Below are positions 15,853 through 25,199 of a DNA stretch of 64,000 bases, piece by piece. The translations under genes were made by a program, and so were the position numbers. Location of the stretch: the NCBI GenBank assembly GCA_019637225.1, contig JAHBWC010000030.1, positions 1-64,000 on the forward strand, in the 5' to 3' direction. Under the pieces are notes generated by a model that ran no database searches, had not been told where the DNA came from, and saw nothing but the letters and a program-made list of their open reading frames with translations. Origin of the DNA: Labilithrix sp. GTDB lineage: Bacteria > Myxococcota_A > Polyangia > Polyangiales > Polyangiaceae. Every line of letters begins with the position of its first letter. Position 1 is the first letter of the stretch.

Positions 15853-16827
15853 CTACTTCGGCGCGTGCTGCGGCTCCTCGGGCTTCGGCGGCTCGCTCTT
15901 CTCTCCGGGCTTCGCCGGACGCGGCTTCTCGCCCTCCTTGCCCTTCGCGCCCTCCTTGCCCTTCGCGCCCTTCGGCACCTCGGTGTGGCCGCTCCCCGGC
16001 GCCGCCTCGAGGATGATCTCGACGCGCCGGTTGTTGGCGCGTCCCTCGGGCGTCGTGTTCTCGGCGACCGGCTGGGCCTCGCCCATGCCTTCGCTTCGAA
16101 TGCGCTTGTCGTCGATGCCCTCGCGCACGAGGTACGCGCGGACCGCGCTCGCGCGCGCCTCGCTGAGCCGCTCGTTCGCCTCGCTCTTCCCTTGCGAGTC
16201 GGTGTAGCCGACGACGAGGAGGCTCCGCCGATCGTCCTTGAGCGCCTCCGCGACCTCCTTGAGGCGCTCCTTCGCGGACGGGAGCAGCTCGTTCTTGCCG
16301 CTCGCGAAGAGGACGCTGCCCGAGAGCGTGAGGATGAGGCCCTTGTCGGACTTCTGCGCCTGGATGCCCTCGATGCGGATGACCTTCTCCTCCGCGGCTT
16401 CGCGCGCCTGGCGCTGCGCCTCGGCCTCCTGCTGCGCGATCGTGAGCGCGCCCTTCGCGCGCTCGAGCTCCTGGCGCGTCGCGAGGGCCTGCATCTCGCG
16501 GAACTGCTGGAACTCGACGAGCGCCACGCGCTTGCTCTCCGCGGCGCGCGCCGTCTCTGCCTTCGCGTGCACCGAGATCGCCTTCCGATGCGCGATGTAG
16601 GCGAGGTTCTTCGCCTTCTCGATGTCGCCGCCCTGGTAGGCGCGCTCCGCGGCGTCGAGCGCCACGCGCGCCTCGAACAGATCGGTGGCCACGAGCGGCG
16701 CCGCGGGGCTGATCGCCGCCTGCTGGTAGGCGATGCGCGCGTCGACGAGCTGGTTGGGCGGACGCGTCGACGCGCAGCCCGCGGCGACGAGGGTCAACGT
16801 GGCCAAGGCAACGAGTGTCCGTCTCAT
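15853..16827 (-). CDS. OmpA-family peptidoglycan-binding lipoprotein with DUF4398 region
   Basis: 324 residues. A lipoprotein signal (LTLVAAGCAS, Cys at 18) is followed by a helical DUF4398-like region (about 25-100), a coiled coil (about 100-155) and an OmpA C-terminal domain. The last is marked by LTLSGSVLFASGKNELLP, VGYTDSQGKSEANERLSEARASAVRAYL and RSEGMGEAQPVAENTTPEGRANNRRVEI, the residues that hold diaminopimelate. The Lys/Pro/Glu tail carries a short repeat (GAKGKEG twice). It would link the outer membrane to the wall. Its ATG overlaps the stop of the preceding DUF4398 gene as ATGA. Confidence 0.85.
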   Translation of the reverse strand: MRRTLVALATLTLVAAGCASTRPPNQLVDARIAYQQAAISPAAPLVATDLFEARVALDAAERAYQGGDIEKAKNLAYIAHRKAISVHAKAETARAAESKRVALVEFQQFREMQALATRQELERAKGALTIAQQEAEAQRQAREAAEEKVIRIEGIQAQKSDKGLILTLSGSVLFASGKNELLPSAKERLKEVAEALKDDRRSLLVVGYTDSQGKSEANERLSEARASAVRAYLVREGIDDKRIRSEGMGEAQPVAENTTPEGRANNRRVEIILEAAPGSGHTEVPKGAKGKEGAKGKEGEKPRPAKPGEKSEPPKPEEPQHAPK

Positions 16828-17198
16828 GATCCCGATCCCTCCTGCTGCTGCGCGAGCGACATCGCCTGGCGGATCGCCTCGATCGTCTGCTGCGCGTCGG
16901 TCTTCGCCGCCTGCGCGTGGGCGAGAGAGAGCGCCGCCTCGGCGTCCGCCTCCGCGCGCAGGAGCACCCACCGGGCGTCCTTGTTCTCGCCCTCGACCAT
17001 GAGCCGCTTTCCGTAGCTCAGCTGGTCCTTCGCGAGCTGCAGGTGCTGCATCGCCTTGGGATCGAGCGCCGTCGTCGGCATCGCCTCCGCCTGCCTCACG
17101 GTCGCCTGAGCGCGCGACAGCGCGTCGGCGGGAACCGGGGTCGTCGCACCGCACCCGGCGAGCGCGATCGCGGCGACCGCGATCATCATCGTCTTCAT
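16824..17198 (-). CDS. Small DUF4398 lipoprotein
   Basis: 124 residues with a signal peptide ending IALAGCGA and then a helical DUF4398-type domain (ADALSRAQATVRQAEAM...). The same family forms the N-terminal part of the next gene, so the two proteins are probably related and may pack together in the periplasm. A strong GAGGAGG eight bases before ATG 17198 decides the start. Its stop overlaps the OmpA gene. Confidence 0.75.
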   Translation of the reverse strand: MKTMMIAVAAIALAGCGATTPVPADALSRAQATVRQAEAMPTTALDPKAMQHLQLAKDQLSYGKRLMVEGENKDARWVLLRAEADAEAALSLAHAQAAKTDAQQTIEAIRQAMSLAQQQEGSGS

Positions 17199-17211
17199 GA
17201 CCAACACCTCC

Positions 17212-17850
17212 TCAGAACTGCCCGACCGCGCCGATGCCTGCAGATCCCCTGCCGTAGGAGGTGCCCGTCAGCTGCACCTTCACGCCGCCGGCCTGGATGG
17301 TCGCGGCGGGAATGTGCTCCGGGACGAGCAGCGAGAGCACGGTGATGACGACGCCCGCGCCCTGCGCGACGCCGCTGCCGGCGATGAGGAACTGGTCGAG
17401 CGGAGTGTGCTTGCTGTTCGCGAGGTGCAGCCATGGCCCGGCCACCGGGATGTAGAGCGACTGATCGCCGTTCGCGTCCCGGATCTGACGCATGGCGGTC
17501 GCCGCCGCCGTCGCGGCATACGAGCCGACGAGCATCGTGCTGCCCGTGTAGAGGAGCGGGCGGTTCGGCCGGTACGACTGCTTGAGGGTGATCGTCTCGC
17601 CCGCCGGCGGCGGCGTCACCGGCATCGGCGTGGCCGTGACGTCGGCCGACGTGATCGTGGTCATCGCGACCGGACACGGCTCCGCGCGTGGGGCGCCCGC
17701 GCTCGGCGGAGCTTTCGCGGCGGGCGGGGCCGGGACCGCCGCTCCGGGCTCGGCCGTCGGCGATCCGTCTTCGGTCGGCTCCTGGGCAAGGGCGACCGTG
17801 GTCGCGGAGAGCGCGATGAGTGTCGTGAGCGCGAGTGCTGCCTTCTTCAT
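17212..17850 (-). CDS. Exported protein of unknown function, first gene of the OmpA operon
   Basis: 212 residues with a clear signal peptide (MKKAALALTTLIALSATTVALAQ), a Pro/Ala linker and a hydrophobic C-terminal half with two possible membrane segments (about 108-125 and 160-180) around a GPWLHLANSKHTPLDQF stretch. That motif recurs, as far as I know, in uncharacterised myxobacterial envelope proteins. GGAGG stands before ATG 17850. It precedes the DUF4398 lipoprotein by 13 bases, in the same operon. Confidence 0.65.
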   Translation of the reverse strand: MKKAALALTTLIALSATTVALAQEPTEDGSPTAEPGAAVPAPPAAKAPPSAGAPRAEPCPVAMTTITSADVTATPMPVTPPPAGETITLKQSYRPNRPLLYTGSTMLVGSYAATAAATAMRQIRDANGDQSLYIPVAGPWLHLANSKHTPLDQFLIAGSGVAQGAGVVITVLSLLVPEHIPAATIQAGGVKVQLTGTSYGRGSAGIGAVGQF

Positions 17851-18183
17851 GACGATGCCTCCGTGGCCTTGGCCGTCCCGACGAGGAGGGCCGACGCGAC
17901 GCGAGGGTCGTCGTTCAAGCCGGATGCCGTCGCGGCGTCCGCGGCGCGCGAGGCCGCAGCGCGCGGGCCTCGGTATTCATTCACGAACGAAGCACGCGCC
18001 GAGATCGTCCGCGCCGTCCTGCGCAGCACGCCGCAAGGGACGCGATCCCGTCACGCCGGGGCAGCGGCGTCGCCCACGCGCTCCGGTGACGCGCACGCGC
18101 CGGCGCGGCGAGCGACGCTGAGGCGCGCGGCGCCAGCGGCCTCGCGTCGGCTCGACTCGCGAGGAGCGCGCGGCGTCACGACG
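17851..18183. other. Intergenic stretch without a recognised gene
   Basis: 333 bases between the GH5 stop and the start of the envelope operon. A 60-codon frame on the minus strand has no plausible start signal. The stretch presumably holds the operon promoter, but no convincing -35/-10 pair was found. Confidence 0.4.
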
Positions 18184-19398
18184 TCACAGCGTCGACTTCG
18201 TGGCGGCGAGGTGGGGTTCGAGCAGGTTCATCTGCGGCTTGTCCTTGCCGTTGTTCGGGTGAAGCGAGAACGGATAGCTGTTCCCCCACGCCGGCCCGGC
18301 GGCCCACCAGACCCAGCCGACGAGGACGTCGCTCGCCTCCATCATCGACGCGAGCATGTCGGCGATCGCCGCGTTGCACGTCGGGTTGTCGCCGCCCGCG
18401 AACTCGCCGACGAACCCCTTCTTGCCGGTCGCGCGGAGCCACGCGACGAAGCCGGCGAGGCGCTCGCGACCGATCGTCTTGCTGACGCACTGGTCGGACT
18501 CGCCGCCCGAGCTCCGATCGAGGTACTGGTGCACCTCGAAGAGGACGTTGTCGATGGGGTCGACGACGTCGAGCATCGCCTCCGCGTTCGGCGTGCCGTA
18601 GTAGCTGCTCGTCCAGCTGTGCGCGCCCGTCCACCCGTTTCCGGGGACGTGAATCACGTTCCCCGCGCCCGCGGCGCGGATGGCGGCGATCGCCGCGTTC
18701 GCCGCGGCGACCCACTGCTCCGTGGGCATCGTGTTCGGCTCGTTGACGAGGTTGAACATGACGCGGGGGTTATCGCCGTAGAGGAGGGCGAGTCGGCGCC
18801 ACAGATCGGCGAACGCCGACGCGGGGACCTTGGCCGAGCCGACGATGTCCCCGTAGTAGCGCGCGAAGTTGTGCGGGTTCAGGATCACGCGCGCGCCTTT
18901 CGCGGTCGCGTAGGCGACGAGCCCGTCGAGCTTCGCGAGGTACGCCGAGACGAGGCCGCCGAACGCCGAGGGCTGGAGCCGCTCCCACTTGAAGCCGACG
19001 CGGAACGTGTTCATCCCCTTCGCGACGAAGTAGTCGACCTCGGAGCTCGTCGGCCACTCGTAGTCCCTGCCCTCCGCTCCGGGCAGCACGTCGCCGAACT
19101 CGGCGCCCGCGAGGTTCACGCCGCGGAACGGCATCGGGATGGCCTCAGGCTCGAACGGCGCCGGCTCGCTCGGACCGCGCGACGGCGCGCCCGAGCCTCC
19201 GGCGCCTTCGCGCGCGTGACGAGGAGGGAGCAACCGGTCGCCGGGAAGCGGCGCGCCGCTCGTCGCCCCCTCGCCGCCGAAGCGCGGTGTCGACGGCTCG
19301 CCGTCGGGTCCGCCGCTCAGGCCACCGCACGCAACGGCGAGACAAAGACCGGCGAGGGCGCACACGCGCGCCACGTCGAGAGATCGGGAAGACGACAT
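18184..19398 (-). CDS. Glycoside hydrolase family 5 lipoprotein (endoglucanase/mannanase type)
   Basis: 404 residues. The signal ends with the lipobox-like LAVAC, then a Gly/Pro/Glu-rich linker (about 28-85). The GH5 domain begins FRGVNLAGAEFG and shows the acid/base Glu220 in NLVNEPN and the likely nucleophile Glu332 in GFVGEFAGG, with HQYLD between them, as in GH5 beta-1,4-glucanases. It would cut plant-type or microbial beta-glucans at the cell surface. The substrate cannot be fixed from motifs. The gene stands alone, divergent from the next lipoprotein. Confidence 0.85.
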   Translation of the reverse strand: MSSSRSLDVARVCALAGLCLAVACGGLSGGPDGEPSTPRFGGEGATSGAPLPGDRLLPPRHAREGAGGSGAPSRGPSEPAPFEPEAIPMPFRGVNLAGAEFGDVLPGAEGRDYEWPTSSEVDYFVAKGMNTFRVGFKWERLQPSAFGGLVSAYLAKLDGLVAYATAKGARVILNPHNFARYYGDIVGSAKVPASAFADLWRRLALLYGDNPRVMFNLVNEPNTMPTEQWVAAANAAIAAIRAAGAGNVIHVPGNGWTGAHSWTSSYYGTPNAEAMLDVVDPIDNVLFEVHQYLDRSSGGESDQCVSKTIGRERLAGFVAWLRATGKKGFVGEFAGGDNPTCNAAIADMLASMMEASDVLVGWVWWAAGPAWGNSYPFSLHPNNGKDKPQMNLLEPHLAATKSTL

Positions 19399-19756
19399 CG
19401 AAGACGACTTTCGGAGATGGGTGAATCAGGCGACGACGAGGCGCCGAGGGCACCTCGCTCGCACCGCGCAACAGCGCGGCGGCGCGTCGTCCGGTGCGCG
19501 AATGTATTTGTCGGCCGCGCCTTCCACCAAGCGCGAGCGAGAAAATAGGGGGGAGTCGGGAGCACATGCTGGCAGTTTGCCTCGACCGCTCGAGAGCGCT
19601 TCGTTCACGCGTCGCGCGCGTGAGCCTCGAGCGTAGGCCGCGGGGCGACGCGCCTCGCTCGCGCTGCTCGACGCCTCGACCGTTCGGCGTGAGCTCGGGC
19701 GCGGCGCCGGCGACGATCGACCCCTCTCGAATGGGGTGTCGCGGCCCGCGCGCGAC
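19399..19756. other. Divergent intergenic region
   Basis: Promoter region shared by the GH5 gene and the lipoprotein gene to its right. Short frames here have no start signal or family likeness. Only the TACAAT box at 19757 stands out. Confidence 0.4.
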
Positions 19757-19762
19757 TACAAT
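19757..19762 (+). promoter_or_regulatory. -10-like box for a leaderless lipoprotein transcript
   Basis: TACAAT lies exactly six bases before ATG 19769. Confidence 0.45.
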
Positions 19763-19768
19763 CGAGGA

Positions 19769-20515
19769 ATGCCGAGGGTGCCGAGAGTCACGATCGCGAC
19801 GCTGCTCCTGACTGCGCTCGCCGGGTGCGCGAAGAGCTCCGGCAGCGCGACGGCGGAGAGCCCGAACGCGCCTCCGCGTCCGACCTCGCTCCCCATCGGC
19901 GTCCTGGCCTTGCCGCCGGAGCCGGAAGGAGCGGCGTCGCAGGCGTCCTCCGAGGCCGCGTCGACCGACGCGCACGCCCGCGGGCACGACGAAGAGAGCG
20001 AGGCGTCGCTCGACGGCGCGTCGGGCCTGAGGGCGCCCGCTCCGGTGACCCCTCCGGCTCCATGCGGCCTGAAGGCGATCGTCCACGACGGCGGCGCGCG
20101 AGCGGGCGCGCAGCGCTTCACGCTGACGTTGAAGAACGACGGAACGAAGACGCTTCGCCTCGTCGTCCCCGGCGACGGCAGCGAGGTCGGGTGGAGGACG
20201 CCCGTCGTGACGTGGTCGGCCACCGTTCACGGCGCGCCCGCGGCGCCGCTCGAGGGCGGGCGCTGCGGGATGATGAACCGCATCGAGGCGAACGAGATCA
20301 TCACGCTCGCGCCCGGCGCCTCGCGCTCCGTGAAGGACTGGGTCCCGTCGCCGCCGTTCGCGACGGGGACGTACGACCTCAAGCTCACCTACCGCAACGA
20401 TCCGGGGCTCGAGTCACGCAAGGGCGGCGGCGAGAGCGAGGCGGTCAAGCGTCTCCTCGCAGGGAGCTCGTCGTGCGAGGTGACGAGCAACACGGTGCGC
20501 GCGACCTTGCCCTGA
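19769..20515 (+). CDS. Secreted lipoprotein of unknown function
   Basis: 248 residues with a short signal peptide and the lipobox LTALAGCAKS (Cys at 20). A disordered Ala/Pro/Ser/Glu linker (about 21-95) is followed by a beta-sandwich-like domain (about 98-235: FTLTLKNDGTKTLRLV, GASRSVKDWVPSPPFATGTYDLKLTYRN) that resembles immunoglobulin-like or protease-inhibitor-like folds. Three Cys could form disulfides. No enzyme motif is visible. ATG 19769 gives the signal peptide and has a leaderless-type promoter box upstream. It is convergent with nhaA. Confidence 0.65.
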   Translation: MPRVPRVTIATLLLTALAGCAKSSGSATAESPNAPPRPTSLPIGVLALPPEPEGAASQASSEAASTDAHARGHDEESEASLDGASGLRAPAPVTPPAPCGLKAIVHDGGARAGAQRFTLTLKNDGTKTLRLVVPGDGSEVGWRTPVVTWSATVHGAPAAPLEGGRCGMMNRIEANEIITLAPGASRSVKDWVPSPPFATGTYDLKLTYRNDPGLESRKGGGESEAVKRLLAGSSSCEVTSNTVRATLP

Positions 20516-20523
20516 TCGACGCC

Positions 20524-21987
20524 TCAAACGTCGTCGGACGTCTCGGCCTCGGACGCCGTCTTCGCCGCGCCGCGCGCGACCTCGGGCGCGAGGAGCAGGC
20601 GCCCCGCCGCCAGACCGATCGTCATCGCCAGCGTCGACGCGACGAGGATCGCCGCCTTCGCCTGTTCGAGCTTGTAACCCTCGGGGAAGGCGAGCGCGGC
20701 GACGAACAGCGCCATCGTGAAGCCGATGCCGGCGACGAGCCCGAGCACGAGGAGCTCGCGCCACGCGATGCCGCGCGGGAGCGACGTGACGCGCAGCCGG
20801 ACGACCGCGTAGCAGGCGGCGAGGATCCCGATCGGCTTGCCGACGACGAGCCCGACGACGATGCCGGCGCCGAGCAGCGACGGAGCCACCGAGCGCGCGT
20901 CGAGCGTCACGCCTGCGTTCGCGAGCGCGAAGATCGGCATGATCACGAAAGCGACCCATGGGTGCAGCATCCTCTGGAGGCGCGTCGCCGGAGCGAGCGC
21001 CTCCCTGCTCGCGAGGTCGATCCGCGAGGCCTCCTCCGCGAGCCTCTCCGACGCGACGGCGGCGCCCGGCTTGGCCTCGAGCTCGTGCTCGACCTCCTCG
21101 GCCGACCGGCGCGCGAGCGCGACGAGCCCCTCCGGACCGAGCCACGGTCGCGCAGGCGTGAGCAGTCCGACGATGACGCCGGCGATCGTCGGGTGGACCC
21201 CCGACCGACAGACGCCGAGCCAGACGATCACGCCCGGGATCACGTAGATCGACGCGCGGCGGACGCCGATGCGCTGGAGCGAGACGATCGCCGCGACGCC
21301 GCCGGCCGCGATGAGGAAGCCCGAGGGGTCCAGCGCCCCCGAGTAGAAGGTCGCGATCACGACGATGCTCCCGATGTCGTCGATGATCGCGAGCGCGAGC
21401 AGCAGCACGCGAAGCGCGGGAGGCACACGCTTGCCGAGGAGCGCGAGGAGGCCGACCGCGAACGCGATGTCGGTCGCCATCGGGACACCCCAGCCGGGTC
21501 GATCCTCCGGCGTGTGACCGGCGAACGCGAGGTAGATCAGCGCCGGCGCGACCATCCCACCGAGCGCGGCCGCGATCGGCAGGAGGCCGCGGCGCGCATT
21601 GGAAAGCTCGCCCTCGTACATCTCGCGCCGGATCTCGAGCCCGACGACGAAGAAGAAGATCGTCATCAGGCCGTCGTTGATCCAGAAGTGGAGAGGTCGT
21701 TCGATCGTCACCGCCCCGAACCGGAGGCCCATCGGCAGCTCGAGCAGCCGGTGGAACGCGCCGGACCAGGCCGAGCTCGCGATCGTCATGGCCACCGCGG
21801 CCATGACGAGGAGCACGATTCCGCTCGCCGCCTCGATGTGAAGGAACGACTCGATCGGGGTGACGAGTCGCCTCGCCCACCGCCGCGCGACCGGCGAGGC
21901 GCCGGGCGGAATCGCCTCCGTCGGGCGAACGACGGGCTCCGTGCCCGAGCGAGCGGCCTCTTGGGCCGCGGGATCGTCTCCTGCCAT
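20524..21987 (-). CDS. nhaA: Na+/H+ antiporter NhaA
   Basis: 487 residues, longer than E. coli NhaA by roughly 100 because of N- and C-terminal extensions and a hydrophilic insert (about 295-335). Family motifs include MTIFFFVVGLEIRRE, ATDIAFAVG with D173 (E. coli Asp133) and ALAIIDDIGSIVV with D203 and D204, the Asp pair that binds Na+ and H+. About 12 membrane segments are visible. It expels Na+ in exchange for protons across the inner membrane. GGAGGAG precedes ATG 21987. No NhaR-type regulator is next to it. Confidence 0.93.
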   Translation of the reverse strand: MAGDDPAAQEAARSGTEPVVRPTEAIPPGASPVARRWARRLVTPIESFLHIEAASGIVLLVMAAVAMTIASSAWSGAFHRLLELPMGLRFGAVTIERPLHFWINDGLMTIFFFVVGLEIRREMYEGELSNARRGLLPIAAALGGMVAPALIYLAFAGHTPEDRPGWGVPMATDIAFAVGLLALLGKRVPPALRVLLLALAIIDDIGSIVVIATFYSGALDPSGFLIAAGGVAAIVSLQRIGVRRASIYVIPGVIVWLGVCRSGVHPTIAGVIVGLLTPARPWLGPEGLVALARRSAEEVEHELEAKPGAAVASERLAEEASRIDLASREALAPATRLQRMLHPWVAFVIMPIFALANAGVTLDARSVAPSLLGAGIVVGLVVGKPIGILAACYAVVRLRVTSLPRGIAWRELLVLGLVAGIGFTMALFVAALAFPEGYKLEQAKAAILVASTLAMTIGLAAGRLLLAPEVARGAAKTASEAETSDDV

Positions 21988-22285
21988 GCCTCTCCTCCGT
22001 GACGCGCGTCACGCGAGGAGGATGGCGGCCCGACCAGCCTCGGTGTCCTGCCGCGGAAGATCCGCGACACCCACCCGTCGGATAAACGATCTGCAGACGT
22101 CGATCAAGCTCGTTGGGCGTCGCGCGCCCGCTCGGGTCCAGCGCGCCCGGCGCTCCGGAGGCTCCGCGGCGTGAGCGCGATCGCTCGCCCCGAGACAAGC
22201 TGCCCTCCTCGAGCTCACCGGGCCCGGCGCGTTTCGCCGAGGCCACGGCTGCCGCGCGGGGCCGGCCGCGCGGCACGGCTCTGGC
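21988..22285. other. Divergent intergenic region
   Basis: 298 bases between nhaA and the CNNM/CorC gene. I see no RNA gene or conserved site in it. Confidence 0.35.
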
Positions 22286-23620
22286 GTGCAAAGGATCGTG
22301 CTCGCGCTGTTCGGGTCGGTGCTCTGTCTGGCGTTGAACGCGTTCTTCGTCGCGGCAGAGTTCGCGCTCGTGAAGGTGCGCATCACGCAGCTCGACCGCG
22401 CGATCCGCCGAGGCGATCGCCGCGCGTCGGCCGCGAAGGACGTGCTGCAGCGCCTCGATCGCTACCTGTCGGTGACGCAGTTCGGGATCACGGTCGCGAG
22501 CCTCGGCCTCGGCTGGATCGGCGAGCCCGCCGTGACGGCCCTCGCCGACCACGTCGCGATGGCGGTGCGCGGCGAGCCGCTCGGGCGCGCGGGCCACATC
22601 GCCGTCGGCGTGTTCGGCCTCGGCCTCCTCACGTTCCTCCACCTGCTCGTCGGCGAGCTCGTGCCGAAGTTCGTCGCGATCCAACACCCGGTCGCGACGT
22701 CGCTCGTCTCGGCGCTGCCGCTCCAGATCGTCAACACCGTCTTCCGCCCCGTGCTCTGGGTCCTGGAGAAGGCGCAGCGCGTGGTCCTGCGCGCGCTCGG
22801 GATCGACCCCGACCACGTCAACGAGGGCACGCTCTCCGAGGACGAGCTCATCGGAATCCTCGCCGCCGCCGCCACCCGCGACCCGAAGACCGAAGACAAG
22901 CGGCGCATCATCGAGCGGATCCTCCGGTTCGGCACGCGCCCCGTGCGCCAGATGATGGTCCCCCGCGTCGACGTCATCGCGCTCTCGATCGACGCCACCG
23001 GCGAGGAGGCCTATTCGCTCCTCCAGAGGCACCAGTTCTCGCGCGTGCTGCTCGTGCGCGAGTCGTTCGACGAGGTGGCGGGCTACCTCTACGCCAAGGA
23101 CTTCCTCCTCGATCCGCGCGCGCGCGAGCGGACGACGCTCCACGGCCTCGAGCGGCGCGTCTTCTTCTTCCCCGAGGCGCAGGGCGGCCTCTCCGCGCTG
23201 CGCGACATGCAGCGCGAGCAGACGCCGTTCGCGGTCGTCGTCGACGAGTACGGGGGCACCAGCGGCATCGTCACGCTCGAAGACCTCGTCGAGGAGATCG
23301 TCGGCGAGATCCGCGACGAGCTCGACGTCGAGCCCGCGCGCGTCGCGCCCATCGCGGGCGAGGCGAACGCCTGGAACGTCGACGGCGGCGCCACCGTCGA
23401 CGATCTCCGCGACGCCGGCGTCCCCGTCGCCGAGCAATGGGCCGGCGAGCCCATCGGCCGCGTCGTCCTCGAGCAGCTCGGTCACCTCCCCCACGTCGGC
23501 GACGTCGTGCGCCTCGCGGAGGGCGTCTTCGCAAAGGTCATGGCCACCCACCGACGCCGCGTCCAGCGGCTCGAGGTCCGCTTCACGCCCGAGCGCAACG
23601 CGGCGCCTTCGGCGTCTTGA
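22286..23620 (+). CDS. CNNM/CorC (HlyC-type) membrane transport protein
   Basis: 444 residues. The N-terminal DUF21/CNNM membrane domain (about 1-190) has the marks [15 protein letters not shown] and [23 protein letters not shown] pair follows (about 210-340: [45 protein letters not shown]), then a C-terminal CorC/HlyC transporter-associated domain (about 350-435). Related proteins move Mg2+ or other cations, or protect from them. The older name haemolysin is misleading. The start is a GTG. No partner genes are close. Confidence 0.88.
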   Translation: MQRIVLALFGSVLCLALNAFFVAAEFALVKVRITQLDRAIRRGDRRASAAKDVLQRLDRYLSVTQFGITVASLGLGWIGEPAVTALADHVAMAVRGEPLGRAGHIAVGVFGLGLLTFLHLLVGELVPKFVAIQHPVATSLVSALPLQIVNTVFRPVLWVLEKAQRVVLRALGIDPDHVNEGTLSEDELIGILAAAATRDPKTEDKRRIIERILRFGTRPVRQMMVPRVDVIALSIDATGEEAYSLLQRHQFSRVLLVRESFDEVAGYLYAKDFLLDPRARERTTLHGLERRVFFFPEAQGGLSALRDMQREQTPFAVVVDEYGGTSGIVTLEDLVEEIVGEIRDELDVEPARVAPIAGEANAWNVDGGATVDDLRDAGVPVAEQWAGEPIGRVVLEQLGHLPHVGDVVRLAEGVFAKVMATHRRRVQRLEVRFTPERNAAPSAS

Positions 23621-23741
23621 CGTGAGCTAGGCGGTCCGCGGGGCGCCCGGCTAGCCTCGGGGCGGGCCGCGCCCGACGAGGAGCCGCGCGGAGGACGGCG
23701 CGCGCGTGCTCCGCGATCGGCGCGATGCGCGATGCGTCGCC

Positions 23742-24239
23742 TCAACGTCGATCGAGCTGTTGCTTGGCCGAGCGAAGCGAGGCGGCCAGTGGTCCTGGCT
23801 TCATGAACTCGTGCGCGCGAAAGAGCTCGTCGTTGCGCAGGCGAGCGCTCGCGTCGTCGGGCGGCGGGTCGAACGACGCGAGGACGATGACCGTCGGAAC
23901 GCCCACGACGAGAAACCGCTCCTGAGCGCGCCGCACGGCTCTGTCCTCGTCATTGGTCACGTCGACCTTGATCGCGACGAAGTCCTTCATGGCCGCGCGA
24001 ACGTCGGGATCGGGGAACGTCTGCTCGGCGAGCATCTTGTCGGCGACGCTCCACTCGGCGAAGAAGAAGACGACCGCCGGCTTGTGCTCCTTCCGGGCGA
24101 TCGCCTCACCGGTCGCGAGGTCGTGCCAGACCGTCGGCGGCGGCTCGACCGACGACTTTCCGCACGCCGACGAGCCGGCGATCGACAGCATAAGCATGCC
24201 GACGGGAGCGAGCGCCGCGTACATGCCTCGGATCCCCAT
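23742..24239 (-). CDS. Thioredoxin-fold lipoprotein lacking the redox cysteines
   Basis: 165 residues. The signal ends SSACGKSS (Cys26). The domain resembles the gamma (thioredoxin) part of DsbD: AVVFFFAEWSVADKMLAEQTFPDPDV, then FVAIKVDVTNDED and VVGVPTVIVL with the usual cis-Pro. Where active family members have WCxxCK, this one has W63-S-V-A-D-K68, so both redox cysteines are gone. It may be a chaperone or binding protein. TAGGCT lies eight bases before ATG 24239, again with no Shine-Dalgarno. Confidence 0.7.
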   Translation of the reverse strand: MGIRGMYAALAPVGMLMLSIAGSSACGKSSVEPPPTVWHDLATGEAIARKEHKPAVVFFFAEWSVADKMLAEQTFPDPDVRAAMKDFVAIKVDVTNDEDRAVRRAQERFLVVGVPTVIVLASFDPPPDDASARLRNDELFRAHEFMKPGPLAASLRSAKQQLDRR

Positions 24240-24406
24240 GCTGGAGAAGCCTAGCGGATCCTCTCGAGGGGACGATCTCCTCGAAGCTTCCGCGTGGCGT
24301 GTGACGGCACCCTCTCGTCCAGCGGCGGCGGCGGACGCGGCTCGCCGAACACGCACGATCGCCGAGCACCGCGCCCGCGCCGACGCGGTGCTCGGACGTT
24401 CTAGAC

Positions 24407-24760
24407 CTACGGGTCGATGAACATCGAGCCGACCGCGAAGCTCTTCGGATACGCGTAGTGGAGGTGGGGCCTCGGATGCTGCCGCGTCTCCCACGCACCG
24501 CCGTCTGCGCGCGGCGCTTCGATCAGCGCCTCCGCGCTCGTGCCTTCGTCCTCGTCGATCTCCAGGCGCTTGCGTTGCCGCTCCAGCACCACACCGCCGA
24601 GCGCACCGAACACCGCGCCGGCGATCGCCGCGAGCGCGACGCCGCCGACGCCGCCGATGATGCCGGCCGTCGCGCCGATCAGGCCGCCGGAGACGGCCGC
24701 CGTGAGCGGGAGAGCGTCGTCTTCGTGTCCCGTACCGAGAAATACTTCATGGCGTTCCAT
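24407..24760 (-). CDS. Small glycine-zipper membrane protein
   Basis: 117 residues. Residues 16-60 are a Gly/Ala-rich hydrophobic hairpin with GxxxG spacing (VSGGLIGATAGIIGGVGG...), followed by basic and acidic residues and a tail with PRPHLHYAYPKSF. Glycine-zipper proteins insert in the outer or inner membrane; nothing more specific can be said. AAGG precedes ATG 24760. The gene is divergent from the hydrolase on its right. Confidence 0.55.
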   Translation of the reverse strand: MERHEVFLGTGHEDDALPLTAAVSGGLIGATAGIIGGVGGVALAAIAGAVFGALGGVVLERQRKRLEIDEDEGTSAEALIEAPRADGGAWETRQHPRPHLHYAYPKSFAVGSMFIDP

Positions 24761-25199
24761 TGCTTCACCTTGCTCTCGTCGATCGCCGATCGACGACGAC
24801 GCTCGCGCGCGTCGCCGATCGTCATGACCTTCCGGGGTGCATCGGACATGCCGCATCCGGGTCACGTCGAAGCGCTTGAAATCGCTTCACCTCGGAGCGC
24901 CGAGCCGAGCCGTTCGATCTGTTCGATCGGCGACATCTGTCGCTCGTGGGACGAGGCGATCCCACGAACAGAAGCGAAAGCGGAGGTGCCGTCCGGCTTA
25001 CGTCCCGTCGAGGGCAGGCGACGGCGAGACAGGACGAGCTAGCTCGAGGGTCGAGGAAGACGGTCACGGCGTCGGCGAAGGCGACGCCGTGGTTGCGGAG
25101 GTTGGTACGAGCCTTCGCGTCGCCCCACTTGAGTCACCGACACGGACGGTCGTCCCCCAGCCGGAGTCCCCACGCTCACAGTCGGGCGAGCCCGATGGA
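24761..25199. other. Intergenic stretch
   Basis: 439 bases between divergent genes. Long frames cross it on both strands without codon bias or start signals. Nothing else recognised. Confidence 0.35.

Noticed and set aside
17847..18029. 60-codon frame upstream of the envelope operon
   Set aside because: It overlaps the likely promoter and has no ribosome binding site or coding bias.
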